A stretch of 64,000 nucleotides of DNA from RHLJ01 sp048058975. Its GTDB lineage: Bacteria; Bacteroidota; Rhodothermia; Balneolales; Balneolaceae. Each line of letters begins with the position of its first letter. Position 1 is the stretch's first letter. The DNA is taken from positions 98,753 to 162,752 of the forward strand of contig JBLLNP010000008.1 in assembly GCA_048058975.1 (NCBI GenBank), in the 5' to 3' direction. The notes under the pieces are model-generated. The model was given only the letters and a program-made list of their open reading frames with translations. It did not search any database and had not been told where the DNA came from. Below, one piece after another: positions 42,865 through 52,952 of the stretch. The position numbers were made by a program, and so were the translations under genes.

Positions 42865-42959
42865 ATAGATAGCGACTCATCTTTTGGAGTTACCGGATAA
42901 ATAAATAACTTATCACACGTTTCAAACCCAAATTACGTTAAGGATTTTAAAAATTTAGT

Positions 42960-43217
42960 ATGGCAAAAGGAAAGCAAAGAAGTGCAGACGACAAACCCAT
43001 GTTTTTTTCAGCATTTAATTATCGCTTGATAGGTGTGGCTATTTTGCTGATTGTTGGTGGTTTCGCTGCCATGCTGGCCGAAAACGAAGTACATGGCTTC
43101 ATTTCACTCTACATTTCACCCATTGTAATACTCGCGGGATTCATTGTGGTAATTTTTGCTATCATGAAACACGACAGGGTTGAACCCGGAGATACGGACA
43201 AGGAAGCAGCCGCTTAA
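42960..43217 (+). CDS. DUF3098 family membrane protein
   Basis: A small 85-aa protein with two hydrophobic segments (about residues 22-40 and 48-68) and a charged C-terminus (KHDRVEPGDTDKEAAA). The sequence FSAFNYRLIGVAILLIVGGF and the two-helix layout match DUF3098, a Bacteroidota inner-membrane family of unknown function. It begins a plus-strand run with DUF92 two bases downstream and a symporter after that. Confidence 0.85.
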   Translation: MAKGKQRSADDKPMFFSAFNYRLIGVAILLIVGGFAAMLAENEVHGFISLYISPIVILAGFIVVIFAIMKHDRVEPGDTDKEAAA

Positions 43218-43219
43218 AC

Positions 43220-44047
43220 GTGCTAGATCGTTTAGTAAATATCTTTTTCCTTTTTTCACTGGTATTCATTTTTATTCTCTCCGCTACTGCAGAAGATCAC
43301 CTAAGAATAACACTGGCGCTGGCACTTGCGCTGGCGAGTGCCTTCATTGCCTTCATATTAAACTGGCTTACACTTGATGGATTTACTTCTGCCGTACTTT
43401 TCGGGTTGATAGCTTATGGTCTGGGTGGATTGTTAGGAGCAGTTGTTGTTCTGGCATTTTTCATATCCAGTTCCTTGCTTTCTAAGGATATGATTAGCGA
43501 AGAGTCTTTGTTGGATAAAAAATTCCGAAGAGACGGGCTTCAGGTATGGTCTAACGGATTTTGGTTCACTCTTTGGATTATCATCTGGTTTCTAAGCAAA
43601 GAGGAGGCCTTTTTAATTGCTGGAATTGCCAGCATGGCTTTCGCTACTGCCGATACCTGGGCGTCTGAAGTGGGAGGCCACAGGGTAAAGGGTAAAACGT
43701 GGCTGGTTACTAATTTTCAAACAGTGAAACCCGGTACCGATGGAGGAATTAGCTTGGTGGGAACATTAGCTTCTCTGGTTGGTGCTTTTTTTATAGGAAC
43801 TTTATTTTGGTTTATTGAACCAGTAAGCGGAGTAAAAAGCTTCTTTCTGGTATCGCTGGCAGGATTCATTGGTAGCTTCATCGATTCATGGCTTGGAGCT
43901 AAATTTCAGGGAAGGATGCTTCACAAAAGACTAAAAGATATTTTTGCTCGTCAAATTACGTATGTTGACAACAATTTGGTAAACTGGTTGGCTTCTGGAT
44001 CTTCATCCACGATCGCTTTACTCACGTTTTTAATTTTAGGACATTAG
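43220..44047 (+). CDS. DUF92 family integral membrane protein
   Basis: A 275-aa protein with six or more membrane segments. The DUF92 signature runs FATADTWASEVGG (about 140-152), then NFQTVKPGTDGGISLVGTLAS (170-190, quoted in part) and GFIGSFIDSWLGAKFQGR (219-236). Plant VTE6 (phytyl-phosphate kinase) is in this family, so a polyprenyl-phosphate kinase role is possible; that is family knowledge and not shown here. Start is GTG at 43220, two bases after the DUF3098 gene. Confidence 0.88.
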   Translation: MLDRLVNIFFLFSLVFIFILSATAEDHLRITLALALALASAFIAFILNWLTLDGFTSAVLFGLIAYGLGGLLGAVVVLAFFISSSLLSKDMISEESLLDKKFRRDGLQVWSNGFWFTLWIIIWFLSKEEAFLIAGIASMAFATADTWASEVGGHRVKGKTWLVTNFQTVKPGTDGGISLVGTLASLVGAFFIGTLFWFIEPVSGVKSFFLVSLAGFIGSFIDSWLGAKFQGRMLHKRLKDIFARQITYVDNNLVNWLASGSSSTIALLTFLILGH

Positions 44048-44067
44048 GCTAATAAAACACAAAAACT

Positions 44068-45369
44068 ATGTGGTATAAAAAATTACACTGGCAAATTATT
44101 ATCGGACTTATTCTCGGTTTAATTTGGGGATTAGTTTCCAGCGTTGTTGGTTTAAATGACTTCACTACCGACTTTATTAAACCATTTGGAACCATTTTCA
44201 TAAACTTGTTAAAGTTAATCGCGGTTCCTTTAGTTCTGGCTTCGCTGATTGCAGGAGTAACAAGTTTAAATGATACCACCAAGCTTTCCAGAATGGGTGG
44301 GAAAACCGTATTGATATATCTTTGTACTACCGTTTTTGCGATAACAATAGGGCTTGTTGCAGTTAACATCATTAAACCAGGTTCTGCATTGCCCGAAGAA
44401 ACGAAAATTAGCCTTCAGGAAACTTATAGCGGTTCCATTGAAGAGCGTAGTCGATCGGCTGAGGAAGTAATGAATCGAGGCCCGTTGGATTTTATAGTAG
44501 ACATAGTACCCGAAAACTTTTTTGCAGCAGCCTCTGAAAACTCATTAATGCTTCAGGTGGTATTTGTAGCAATTTTGCTGGGAATTGGAATTATCCAGAT
44601 TGGAGGAGAGAAGGGGCAATTTCTTGTCAACTTTTTTGATAGCTTGAATGATGTAATCATCAAAATCGTGGATTTAATAATGAAGACCGCACCTTATGGT
44701 GTGTTCGCATTAATGGCTTCCCTTATTGTTGATTTAGCCGGAGATGACCTTTCTAAAGCACTTGAATTATTGGGCGCATTAGGCTGGTATTCTCTTACTG
44801 TTATAATCGCACTGGTAATTCATGTACTGCTTGTTTACAGCACGTTATTTAAAATTTTCAGTAAAGAAATGAAGCTTTCAGGCTTCTTTAGGGCCATTCG
44901 TCCGGCCATGTTACTTGGATTTAGTACCAGTTCGAGCTCTGCCACACTACCTGTAACTATGGAGCGCGTAGAAAAGAATCTGGGCGTGGACGAAGAAGTG
45001 GCAAGTTTTGTTCTGCCGGTTGGTGCTACGATCAACATGGATGGAACAAGCTTATACCAAGCGGTGGCAGCAGTATTTATTGCTCAGGCCTTAGGCATGG
45101 ATTTAACAATAGGCCAGCAATTAATGATTATTCTAACAGCTACGGCGGCCTCTGTAGGAGCTGCCGGAGTACCCGGTGCAGGAATTGTAATGCTTGTGGT
45201 TGTTCTGGAAGCCATACAGGTTCCTACTGCCGGAATTGCACTTATACTGGGGGTAGATCGAATTCTTGATATGTGTAGAACAACAGTTAATATAACCGGA
45301 GACGCCGCTGTAGCCCTTACGGTTGCATCTACAGAGGGTAAATTGCACGAACCTGTTTTGGAAGATTAA
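44068..45369 (+). CDS. dicarboxylate/amino acid:cation symporter (DAACS)
   Basis: A 433-aa membrane transporter of the glutamate/aspartate/C4-dicarboxylate family, Na+ or H+ coupled. Family elements: FGTIFINLLKLIAVPLVLASL (TM2 area, quoted in 20-residue limits as FGTIFINLLKLIAVPLVLA), the Ser-rich hairpin FSTSSSSATLPVT, the substrate/cation site INMDGTSLYQAVAAVFIAQ, and VGAAGVPGAGIVML. LGVDRILDMCRTTVNITGD near the end includes the acidic substrate-contact region. Eight membrane helices plus two re-entrant loops are expected. Substrate not determined from sequence. Confidence 0.93.
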   Translation: MWYKKLHWQIIIGLILGLIWGLVSSVVGLNDFTTDFIKPFGTIFINLLKLIAVPLVLASLIAGVTSLNDTTKLSRMGGKTVLIYLCTTVFAITIGLVAVNIIKPGSALPEETKISLQETYSGSIEERSRSAEEVMNRGPLDFIVDIVPENFFAAASENSLMLQVVFVAILLGIGIIQIGGEKGQFLVNFFDSLNDVIIKIVDLIMKTAPYGVFALMASLIVDLAGDDLSKALELLGALGWYSLTVIIALVIHVLLVYSTLFKIFSKEMKLSGFFRAIRPAMLLGFSTSSSSATLPVTMERVEKNLGVDEEVASFVLPVGATINMDGTSLYQAVAAVFIAQALGMDLTIGQQLMIILTATAASVGAAGVPGAGIVMLVVVLEAIQVPTAGIALILGVDRILDMCRTTVNITGDAAVALTVASTEGKLHEPVLED

Positions 45370-45451
45370 ATTTCTCCGAAAATCAAAGTTTAACGTGCCA
45401 TTGTACCATGAAATCAGTTTATTGAGTGGTCGCTCAAATGCAAAAGTCCCT

Positions 45452-48271
45452 ATGGTTCAAGAGCTACTATCAAGAGTACTTAGTATAAAACAACATATCG
45501 CCTTTTTTCTACTGCTATTGCTTAGCAGTGGAATTGTTTTTTCCCAGTCGGTATTGCTACCGGCGGATGTTGTTATTGTCTCGGTAAATTCTACCGGAGA
45601 CTCCTTTGATTTTATTCCTTTAGTAAGTCTGGAGGAGGGAACCGTTCTTTGGTTTTCGAATGGAACATGGAACGCTCAATCTCTGAGTCTTGAAGGAGGA
45701 GATGAGATCGAGGTAACGTTGAAGTCAGACATTGAAGCTGGAACTAATATTCACATAAACGAGATTGAAGATCCTCGTGTTCAGGTTAGCGGCCATTTGG
45801 ACTTTAGAGGTGATGGAGATCGTATATTTGCCTATCAAAAAGACGGAGGAGTGGCGCGTGTTATTTACGGAATAGGCTGGGGACATATTGATATCTGGAA
45901 TCCGGAATCTGAAATCGGATCAGAAATTCCGGTAAGTATATCAAAAGAAAATAATGCGTTTCTTCAATTGGGAAATCTTCAGAACTATCAGTATTACCTG
46001 AGAAACGGAGCTAGCGGAACACCTGCTATGCTAGCCTCTTTTGTAGGTGATGCGGCAAAGTGGAGAGGAAAAAATAATACCCCATACAGTTCTTTGGGTA
46101 CAGCTTTCAGGATTTTAAGACCTCCTGTTGTTCTTTTTGACGAAAGTATTTCTACTGCAAAAGAAAGCGAATCTATCATTTTAAACGTGGCTATTTTCGA
46201 ACACGATGGCTCGAGGCTAACTGTTGATGCGGTTTTTAATGACTTTAATAGTACAGCCGATACGAACGATGTGAGTAAATTCAAAAAGCATACATTCAAT
46301 TTTACCGGACTGATTGGAGATGCAGTTTATGCGGTAGAAGTACCAATTTCTGATGACCAGATTTATGAAAGCACGGAGAACGCTTTCTTTGAGCTTCAAA
46401 ACCTATCCAAGGGCGAGCTGGGAGATTTTGTTACGCATGTGGCTTTTATTCCAGACAATGAAACCCCAAAAGTTCGTATAGCAGGGCTTTCTTATTCCGG
46501 AGAGCCGGATTCAGATTTTATAGAAATACATAGCAACGAGCGAATCGAAGCAGACTTATCGGGATGGAAGCTGGAAAGCCGTGGAGAGATTTACGAGTTT
46601 CCATATGGAAGTTATATTTCTCCTCTTCAAACGATAAGGATTGTTCATCCTGAATCGAACATTGGGGATAAAAAAGCTTCATTCTGGCTCAGGCGAAGTC
46701 AAGGTACGGTAGAACTGAAAAATGAAGTAGATGAATTAGTGTCTGATTTAGATTACAGATTAACTCAGCGTGCCGAGGATCGGATTAGTAGCAGGGGAGT
46801 TTCTGTCGCTGACGTAGTTTCAGGAGATCAGGCAGCGGCATTAACTATTTCAAATGAGGAAAAAACCAACCAGCAACTACAGGAGGAAAAAGCAAGGCAG
46901 TCCGGATGGTATATAGTAAAGGAGATGCGACCATCTTCTTCCACATCAAATGAAAAAGAATTTTTTATCTGGAGCGAAGAATCAGGCGCGTTTAGAAAAG
47001 TAGATATGCTCAATGATCAGGGGGCTGAGCAAAGAACCTTGTGGAGCTATTACACTGAAGAAGAGCTAAAAAAAGAACCAATAGTTGATAGCCTGTATCA
47101 AGAAAATGAGAAAGAAGTATCTTTACTTCCAGAAGATTGGGCAGTCACTTTATCAGCAACAGATTCAGATGAAGATGGAGTTATAAATGGGGTGGAAGGA
47201 TTTAATTTTATAACAAATCCTTCTTCCGAAGAAATTAGTGTTAGCCACCTGATATCATCACTGGAAACTTCCTTATTTGAAGGGGCAATATATCCGTATA
47301 TATATCTTTGGGGGGATGACGGACTTGGATGGATGAATGTTAAAAAGTTGGGTATCAATGATCGAATTCCAGCTAATTCTTCTTTTTGGATTAGAGCTGA
47401 TTCTGTATTTCAGCAGACAGATATTTCTATTCAGGTTCAGCCATATATAGAGACGGTTGAGGTGAATGAGGAGATATTTGCCGCAGATTCTGAACTAAAA
47501 ATCTCTCTGGGAACTACTGACTTCGTTAAATCAATTTCTATTTTCTTCTCAGAAGAGGTTGAAGGAATCAAAAGGGATGTAATTGAACCGGGATTAGAAC
47601 CTGAATTACGTACTTCAGATGACGAGTTTTTATTTTTTGGAGCCGGATCGGGTTCTAATTGGAATTCAGAAATATATCTTGAAAGTATTCAGGATCAGAA
47701 GATGGTATTTCCATTGAATTTTGAGACCTCTGAAAGTGGTATTTTTAAATTATCCATACAAAAATTTGATGGATTCCCGGCTGATTGGAAAATTACTTTA
47801 TTAGATGAAACCTCACAGAAGGAGTACGATTTAACTACAAACTGGCAGTTGGAGTTTGAGCATCTTAATGCTCCAAAAAATGATTCTGAGGAAATAAATA
47901 CATTATATATCGGGGAAGAAGCAGAGCCTGTAGCAAATGAAATTGAGCATAGGTTTCTGTTGATAATTACTCCTCCTGAGGCCCAGGGAGCTTTCGACGT
48001 AATTCCGGAAGTGGTGTCACTTCACCAAAACTATCCGAATCCTTTTAATCCGGTTACAACTATTTCTTTTTATCTACCGGAACCGGTTCCGGTTAAGCTT
48101 TCTGTGTTTAATGTGGTTGGGCAACCTGTGGCTGTGCTTACTGAAGGTACGTTAGGTTCAGGTGATCATGAATTTGAATGGGATGCGTCCGGCCTGCCAA
48201 GTGGTATGTACATCTATCAACTTGAAGTTGGTACGAAAGTAATGACACGGAAAATGACCTTAGTTAAGTAA
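45452..48271 (+). CDS. large secreted protein with lamin-tail-like domain and T9SS-type C-terminus
   Basis: I place the start at ATG 45452 (MVQELLSRVLSIKQHIAFFL, then a hydrophobic core to SSGIVFSQ); the open frame runs upstream to 45323 inside the symporter gene, giving an unlikely 43-residue extension. The region around VVLFDESISTAKESESI to DDQIYESTENAFFELQN is Calx-beta-like. A lamin-tail-like domain follows (VRIAGLSYSGEPDSDFIEIH...LSGWKLESRGE). Asp-rich loops such as DSDEDGVING lie in the middle. The last 80 residues have YPNPFNPVTTISF and end TRKMTLVK, the FlgD-like sorting module. About 939 aa from this start. Function unknown. Confidence 0.83.
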   Translation: MVQELLSRVLSIKQHIAFFLLLLLSSGIVFSQSVLLPADVVIVSVNSTGDSFDFIPLVSLEEGTVLWFSNGTWNAQSLSLEGGDEIEVTLKSDIEAGTNIHINEIEDPRVQVSGHLDFRGDGDRIFAYQKDGGVARVIYGIGWGHIDIWNPESEIGSEIPVSISKENNAFLQLGNLQNYQYYLRNGASGTPAMLASFVGDAAKWRGKNNTPYSSLGTAFRILRPPVVLFDESISTAKESESIILNVAIFEHDGSRLTVDAVFNDFNSTADTNDVSKFKKHTFNFTGLIGDAVYAVEVPISDDQIYESTENAFFELQNLSKGELGDFVTHVAFIPDNETPKVRIAGLSYSGEPDSDFIEIHSNERIEADLSGWKLESRGEIYEFPYGSYISPLQTIRIVHPESNIGDKKASFWLRRSQGTVELKNEVDELVSDLDYRLTQRAEDRISSRGVSVADVVSGDQAAALTISNEEKTNQQLQEEKARQSGWYIVKEMRPSSSTSNEKEFFIWSEESGAFRKVDMLNDQGAEQRTLWSYYTEEELKKEPIVDSLYQENEKEVSLLPEDWAVTLSATDSDEDGVINGVEGFNFITNPSSEEISVSHLISSLETSLFEGAIYPYIYLWGDDGLGWMNVKKLGINDRIPANSSFWIRADSVFQQTDISIQVQPYIETVEVNEEIFAADSELKISLGTTDFVKSISIFFSEEVEGIKRDVIEPGLEPELRTSDDEFLFFGAGSGSNWNSEIYLESIQDQKMVFPLNFETSESGIFKLSIQKFDGFPADWKITLLDETSQKEYDLTTNWQLEFEHLNAPKNDSEEINTLYIGEEAEPVANEIEHRFLLIITPPEAQGAFDVIPEVVSLHQNYPNPFNPVTTISFYLPEPVPVKLSVFNVVGQPVAVLTEGTLGSGDHEFEWDASGLPSGMYIYQLEVGTKVMTRKMTLVK

Positions 48272-48306
48272 ACATCAATCAAAAACACACATTATTTCTC
48301 AACACT

Positions 48307-49125
48307 ATGCAATTCAAGAATATTCAAGGCATTGATGTACCCGAAATCGGCCTTGGAACCTTTGGGTTAATCGGAAAACAGGGAGAACAGGTAATCAAAA
48401 TGGCACTGAACATAGGATACCGCCATATTGATACTGCTCAGGAGTATAAAAACGAGAGGGAAGTCGGTAATGCGATTAAACAATCGCACTTAAAAAGAGA
48501 CGAGCTTTTTGTTACCACTAAGATTGATCGAAATAATCTCGATCCGGATAAGCTTTTAAAAAGCGCTGAACAGTCGCTATTGGATTTAGATATTTCTTAC
48601 GTTGATTTGCTGCTGATTCATTGGCCAAATCCGGAGTATGATATCGAAAAGACTATGGAGGCGATGCTTTCTTTTAGGGATCAGGGGAAAGCTTTAAACA
48701 TTGGAGTTAGTAATTTTCCTATGAAGCTTCTCAAAGAAGTGAATGAGGAATTGGCTGCTCCCATTTTCTGCAACCAAGTGGAATATCATCCTTTATTAGG
48801 TCAGTTCGACTTACTGGATTATGCGGCAGATCAGGATTTATTAGTTACAGCGTATAGTCCAATTGGTCAGGGCAAGCTGGTGGATCATCCATTGCTTAGC
48901 GAAATTGGTGAGAAATATGGAAAGTCTGCAACTCAGATTTCTTTACGATGGCTCATCGAACAGGAGCAGGTTGTTGCTATTCCAAAGGCATCGTCCAGAG
49001 AGCATTTAGAGGAGAATCTTGATATCTACGATTTCGTTTTAGAGGATGATGATTTTTATGCTATTGATGATCTGGATAAAACGTTCAGGATAATAAATCC
49101 GGATTTTGCTCCTGAATGGGATTAA
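48307..49125 (+). CDS. aldo/keto reductase
   Basis: A 272-aa NADPH-dependent aldo/keto reductase with a TIM-barrel fold. The catalytic tetrad is visible: Asp42 and Tyr47 (HIDTAQEYKNE), Lys72 (VTTKID) and His105 (LLIHWP). The family start EIGLGTFGL and end-region IPKASSREHLEENLDIYDF are present. The shape fits the 2,5-diketogluconate reductase/AKR5-like group; the substrate cannot be read from sequence. Its stop overlaps the convergent thioesterase gene by 4 bases. Confidence 0.94.
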   Translation: MQFKNIQGIDVPEIGLGTFGLIGKQGEQVIKMALNIGYRHIDTAQEYKNEREVGNAIKQSHLKRDELFVTTKIDRNNLDPDKLLKSAEQSLLDLDISYVDLLLIHWPNPEYDIEKTMEAMLSFRDQGKALNIGVSNFPMKLLKEVNEELAAPIFCNQVEYHPLLGQFDLLDYAADQDLLVTAYSPIGQGKLVDHPLLSEIGEKYGKSATQISLRWLIEQEQVVAIPKASSREHLEENLDIYDFVLEDDDFYAIDDLDKTFRIINPDFAPEWD

Positions 49126-49862
49126 GCCCCTTTAAGTCTCACTTCTGCAAGAGCAATCACTTTACCATCTTGATTGATTAGCTGTAGTTTTCTGAAGCGA
49201 TCTCCATCATTTTCTTTTGAAGCTGATATAACATCTCCTTCCAAACCCTCATGTATGTAAATGATATCCAGGCGTTCCACTTTTTGTGCTTCTTCGAGGG
49301 TTAGACACTCTAACATCCAGTTAATGTAAGTGGCATTGTTTACATGAAGATTCATGTCCAGATCTGATCTGCGAACATTAAACTCGATTATACCCTGAGT
49401 CGATGAAACAGGAGAAAGCCGATTAGATTTTACATCCAAAACATGATCTCTTTTTGCAAGACGAGTATTTAAAACCTCTCGAGGCATACGCATTGGCCTG
49501 CGGGTTTTTATGTTGATCATCATCCAATAACTAAGGCAGCAACCGAGTTCTTCACCATTTTGATTAAGAATACGGTAATTGCGGTAAGCACGAAGTGCGT
49601 CACCTGCAGCAGGCCAGGTTTCGATTGTAATGGTTTCTCTCCATTCCGGATATTTATTCATTTTGATATCCATTCGATGAAGCACCCAGGTAAGATCCTG
49701 CTCCTGTAAATCTGTGATATCAAAATTAAGTTCTTTGGCGTTGTTTCCCGCAACCTCCTGAAAGAGATCGCAAATTGCTTTAAGAGTAGCATTCCCGGAG
49801 GTATCTACCTCATTGGCACGGATTGTAAATTGCTCAGTATAAAAAGTGTATGTTTCTGACAT
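49122..49862 (-). CDS. acyl-ACP thioesterase, FatA/FatB-like
   Basis: A double-hotdog protein that would release fatty acids from acyl carrier protein. I start it at ATG 49862 (MSETYTFYTEQFTIRANEVD); the longer open frame to 49886 would begin inside a terminator hairpin. The first hotdog has LFQEVAGNNAKELNF and WVLHRMDIKMNKYPEW. The second has RRSDLDMNLHVNNATYINWM (about 197-216), with the Asn-His of the catalytic site. The gene is convergent with the aldo/keto reductase and downstream of the RND terminator. Confidence 0.92.
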   Translation of the reverse strand: MSETYTFYTEQFTIRANEVDTSGNATLKAICDLFQEVAGNNAKELNFDITDLQEQDLTWVLHRMDIKMNKYPEWRETITIETWPAAGDALRAYRNYRILNQNGEELGCCLSYWMMINIKTRRPMRMPREVLNTRLAKRDHVLDVKSNRLSPVSSTQGIIEFNVRRSDLDMNLHVNNATYINWMLECLTLEEAQKVERLDIIYIHEGLEGDVISASKENDGDRFRKLQLINQDGKVIALAEVRLKGA

Positions 49863-49883
49863 GAAAGGTTTTTCAGAAACATA

Positions 49884-49915
49884 CAAAAAACCCCTCTTTA
49901 GAAAGAAGGGTTTTA
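49884..49915 (-). terminator. terminator of the RND efflux operon
   Basis: AAAACCC-type arms (about 49887-49894 and 49907-49914) with an AG-rich inner stem form a hairpin on the minus strand followed by a U-run. It sits just past the stop of the last permease gene. Confidence 0.8.
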
Positions 49916-49920
49916 GAAAT

Positions 49921-52900
49921 TCAGGATTTAATTCTCGACATCACGCCAATACGTCCGGCCCATAACCTGATATCGTCCAGAATGATATAAATGGAGGGGA
50001 GAACTACCAGTGTTACCACAGTTGAAAATGTTAAGCCGCCTACAATCGCACGAGCCATTGGGAAGTAAGGAGGTCCGTCTCCACCAATTTGAGTATTTCC
50101 AATGCAGAGAGGAATCAAGCCAAGTACAGTAGTTCCGGCAGTCATAAGAATTGGTCTCATTCGGTCTTTGCCCCCCTGAACTACAGCTTCACGACGACTC
50201 ATACCTTCACTGCGAAGATGAAGAATGTGATCTATGAGTACAATTCCATTATTTACCACAATTCCCATTAAGATCAGGATACCTATGGTTGCCATCAGAT
50301 CAAAAGTTGTTCCCGTAATAAAGAAGAACCAGAAGATTCCAACTACGCCGTAAAGAATGCAAGTAAGAATACTGGTTGGATAAATGAGAGACTCGAAAAG
50401 AGCCGCCATCACCAGGTAAATAAGGAAAAAGGCGATCATGATATTGAAAAGCATCACATTCAGCGCTTCAGAATCGTTGTCAAAGCTGCGCCCATAGCTC
50501 CAGCGATATCCCGCTGGATAAACGATTTGATCCATGATTGTGGAAATTTTCTTTCGGGCTTTATCAAACTCAATACCATCCAGATTGATATTAATACCTA
50601 AAGAAGTCTTCCGGTTTTCCCGAAAGATTCTTCCAGGTCCCTGAGATTCTTCGAAATCAACTAATGAAGCCAGCTTCACGGTTTGATTCGGATTGATGGC
50701 TATTGGAAGTTCCATCAAATCATTTACCGTCTGACGGTCTGAGTTCTGAAGTGAAAGAACCACATCAATTTCTGATTGAGGTCCACGGATTCTTCTAAGC
50801 GTTTGCCCACGAACGGAACTGGAAACTGCCTGGGCTATGTCGGAAGAGGTGAGTCCGAAGTTGCGAGCTCTTTCATGATCTATTGCGAGGCGAACTTCAT
50901 CTTTTCCAATTTCTGCCTCTGATTTCACATCACTGAAACCATCCACCTGACTCATCCGCCATTCAACCTGTTCTGCAAGTTCTTTTAAAACTTCCATAGA
51001 TTCACCTTGCACAAAAACCCGAACACCTTCGGTATTGCTTCTGCTTCTGAACTCAAAGGCCGGTTCCCCAATGGTAACCAAAGGAAGATTTTCTTCAATT
51101 TCTTTTTTGATGAGCTCTACAGATTTTATCGCCTCGTCATCACCAGTAAGAATAATTGTAGAATTTGCGAACTCAGGTTCATAATAAGTGTAAACCGATT
51201 CGATCTCGAACTTCTCTTGGTTGTCGTACAGGTATTTTTCAATTTTATCAACTGCCTGCTTTACCCGATCTAAGGTATAAGATCCATTCAGGTTGTATCG
51301 AAGTCCGAGTTCCCGTTGTTCGGTACGAGGAAACATATCCACATTAAGTTGAGAAGCGGGAATAACCACACTTAGAAATAATCCAACCACACCAAGCACT
51401 GATACCCATCTGCGATCAATAAACCATCCCAGGAAGGCAGCATATTTATCCGAAAACTTATCAATAATGGTTCTCTTTCTTTGCTCTGGAACTTTAAGTT
51501 TTGATGTAAGCAAAGGAATTACTGTTAACGAAATGAGTAAAGAAGCGATCAAAGATATAATAATTGGCATCCCAATATAGTACATGTAAGGAGCTATAAA
51601 GCTCTCGTTCACAATATTAGGGAGGAAAACTACAACAGAGGTTAAGGTTCCGGCAGTAACGGCAATTCCTACTTCACGTGCACCAAAAATAGCCGCTTTA
51701 GAAGCTTTTGTTCCTTTCCGTTGGTGACGATGAATATTCTCTGTAACTACAACAGCATTATCCACTAACATCCCGACTGCAAGCATCAAGCCCATCATCG
51801 ATAGGATATTCAGAGAAATATCAAGAAAATAAAAGAAGCCAAGCGTCACAATCAGTGAAAATGGTACCGCAGTAGCCACTATTAATGTTGTTCCAACCTG
51901 TCGAAGGAAGAAGAAAAGCATAAAAATTGAAAGTCCGGCTCCAAGTACACCGGCGCTGAAAAGTTCTCTCAGAGAACTTAAAATTCCTTCAGCCTGATTA
52001 TGCATTTCATAGATTATGATTCCCTGCATTTCAGGTAGCTTATTAATCTCTTCAATTTCCTCGAGAACGCGATCTACAGTAGCAACGGTATTTGCAGTAG
52101 ATTCTTTAACGATATCTAGCCCGATAGCATATTTCATGTCCAAATGCCGGGCGTAATTCCGAATAGGCTCTACATATTTTACTTCGGCGATATCTTTAAC
52201 ACGTAAATTGTTCTCGCCAATAATCAGGTTTTCGATGTCCTCTACCCCTCGTAATTCCCCTATAGGCCGGACGTTGTACCTAAGGCCATTGTCGGTGATT
52301 TTTCCGGCTGTGGTAGAGAAGTTAGCCCGGCTTAATGTGGAAGTGAGTTGATTAAGATCCACATTGTAGCTAAGGATTCTGTCCGTCAATAATTCAATTC
52401 TGATTTCCTTTTTTTCCACCCCATACAAGGTAACCTGGCCTACTCCCTCAATGCGTTCGATGCGCTGCTTCAGGTTTCGGTTCAGGAGATCATATGCATC
52501 AGAAAGATCTCGTTCACTGGATATCCGGAGCTGAAGTGTGTTTCCTCCACCGTCCTGAAATTTGAAGATATTGTAGTATTCAAAATCATCAGGAAGTTGA
52601 TTTCGAACACTCTCAATTTTTTCTTTAATCTCAATGGCTTTCAGGTTGATGTCTGAGCCTTGCTTGAACATTACCTGAATGCCGCCATTATTTTCCCCGG
52701 CATTTGAGTTTATGCGCTCAAGCCCGCTAATGGTAGCTAAAGCCTCTTCCATTGGCCGTATTACCTGTTCTTCAATTTCCTCGGGAGAAGCATTAGGGTA
52801 GGGCACCTGTACGAAAGCTCCGGGAAAACTGATATCCGGGAAATATTCCAAAGGAACAAGCCGGGTGGCAATTAGCCCAACCACTACCAGGCTTACAAAA

Positions 52901-52950
52901 ACCATCATAGTGGTTACGGGGCGTTTTACAGATAGCTCAGTTAAACTCAT
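49921..52950 (-). CDS. RND multidrug-efflux-type permease 1 (HAE1/AcrB-like)
   Basis: A 1009-aa inner-membrane proton-driven permease. The start SVKRPVTTMMVFVSLVVVG is TM1. Other landmarks are YPNASPEEIEEQVIRPMEEAL (pore domain, quoted within limits as YPNASPEEIEEQVIRPMEEA), GMLVDNAVVVTENIHRHQ in TM4 (proton relay, here Asp-Asn rather than Asp-Asp), and GIVVNNGIVLIDHIL in TM10. Two periplasmic pore/docking halves separate twelve membrane helices. Substrate unknown. It is the last gene of the operon; its partner permease ends 2 bases upstream. Confidence 0.94.
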   Translation of the reverse strand: MSLTELSVKRPVTTMMVFVSLVVVGLIATRLVPLEYFPDISFPGAFVQVPYPNASPEEIEEQVIRPMEEALATISGLERINSNAGENNGGIQVMFKQGSDINLKAIEIKEKIESVRNQLPDDFEYYNIFKFQDGGGNTLQLRISSERDLSDAYDLLNRNLKQRIERIEGVGQVTLYGVEKKEIRIELLTDRILSYNVDLNQLTSTLSRANFSTTAGKITDNGLRYNVRPIGELRGVEDIENLIIGENNLRVKDIAEVKYVEPIRNYARHLDMKYAIGLDIVKESTANTVATVDRVLEEIEEINKLPEMQGIIIYEMHNQAEGILSSLRELFSAGVLGAGLSIFMLFFFLRQVGTTLIVATAVPFSLIVTLGFFYFLDISLNILSMMGLMLAVGMLVDNAVVVTENIHRHQRKGTKASKAAIFGAREVGIAVTAGTLTSVVVFLPNIVNESFIAPYMYYIGMPIIISLIASLLISLTVIPLLTSKLKVPEQRKRTIIDKFSDKYAAFLGWFIDRRWVSVLGVVGLFLSVVIPASQLNVDMFPRTEQRELGLRYNLNGSYTLDRVKQAVDKIEKYLYDNQEKFEIESVYTYYEPEFANSTIILTGDDEAIKSVELIKKEIEENLPLVTIGEPAFEFRSRSNTEGVRVFVQGESMEVLKELAEQVEWRMSQVDGFSDVKSEAEIGKDEVRLAIDHERARNFGLTSSDIAQAVSSSVRGQTLRRIRGPQSEIDVVLSLQNSDRQTVNDLMELPIAINPNQTVKLASLVDFEESQGPGRIFRENRKTSLGININLDGIEFDKARKKISTIMDQIVYPAGYRWSYGRSFDNDSEALNVMLFNIMIAFFLIYLVMAALFESLIYPTSILTCILYGVVGIFWFFFITGTTFDLMATIGILILMGIVVNNGIVLIDHILHLRSEGMSRREAVVQGGKDRMRPILMTAGTTVLGLIPLCIGNTQIGGDGPPYFPMARAIVGGLTFSTVVTLVVLPSIYIILDDIRLWAGRIGVMSRIKS

Positions 52951-52952
52951 AA

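Noticed and set aside
45323..45451. Upstream extension of the large secreted protein into the symporter gene
   Set aside because: The 43 extra residues precede the signal peptide and overlap the symporter's coding end; the ATG at 45452 gives a normal signal peptide.
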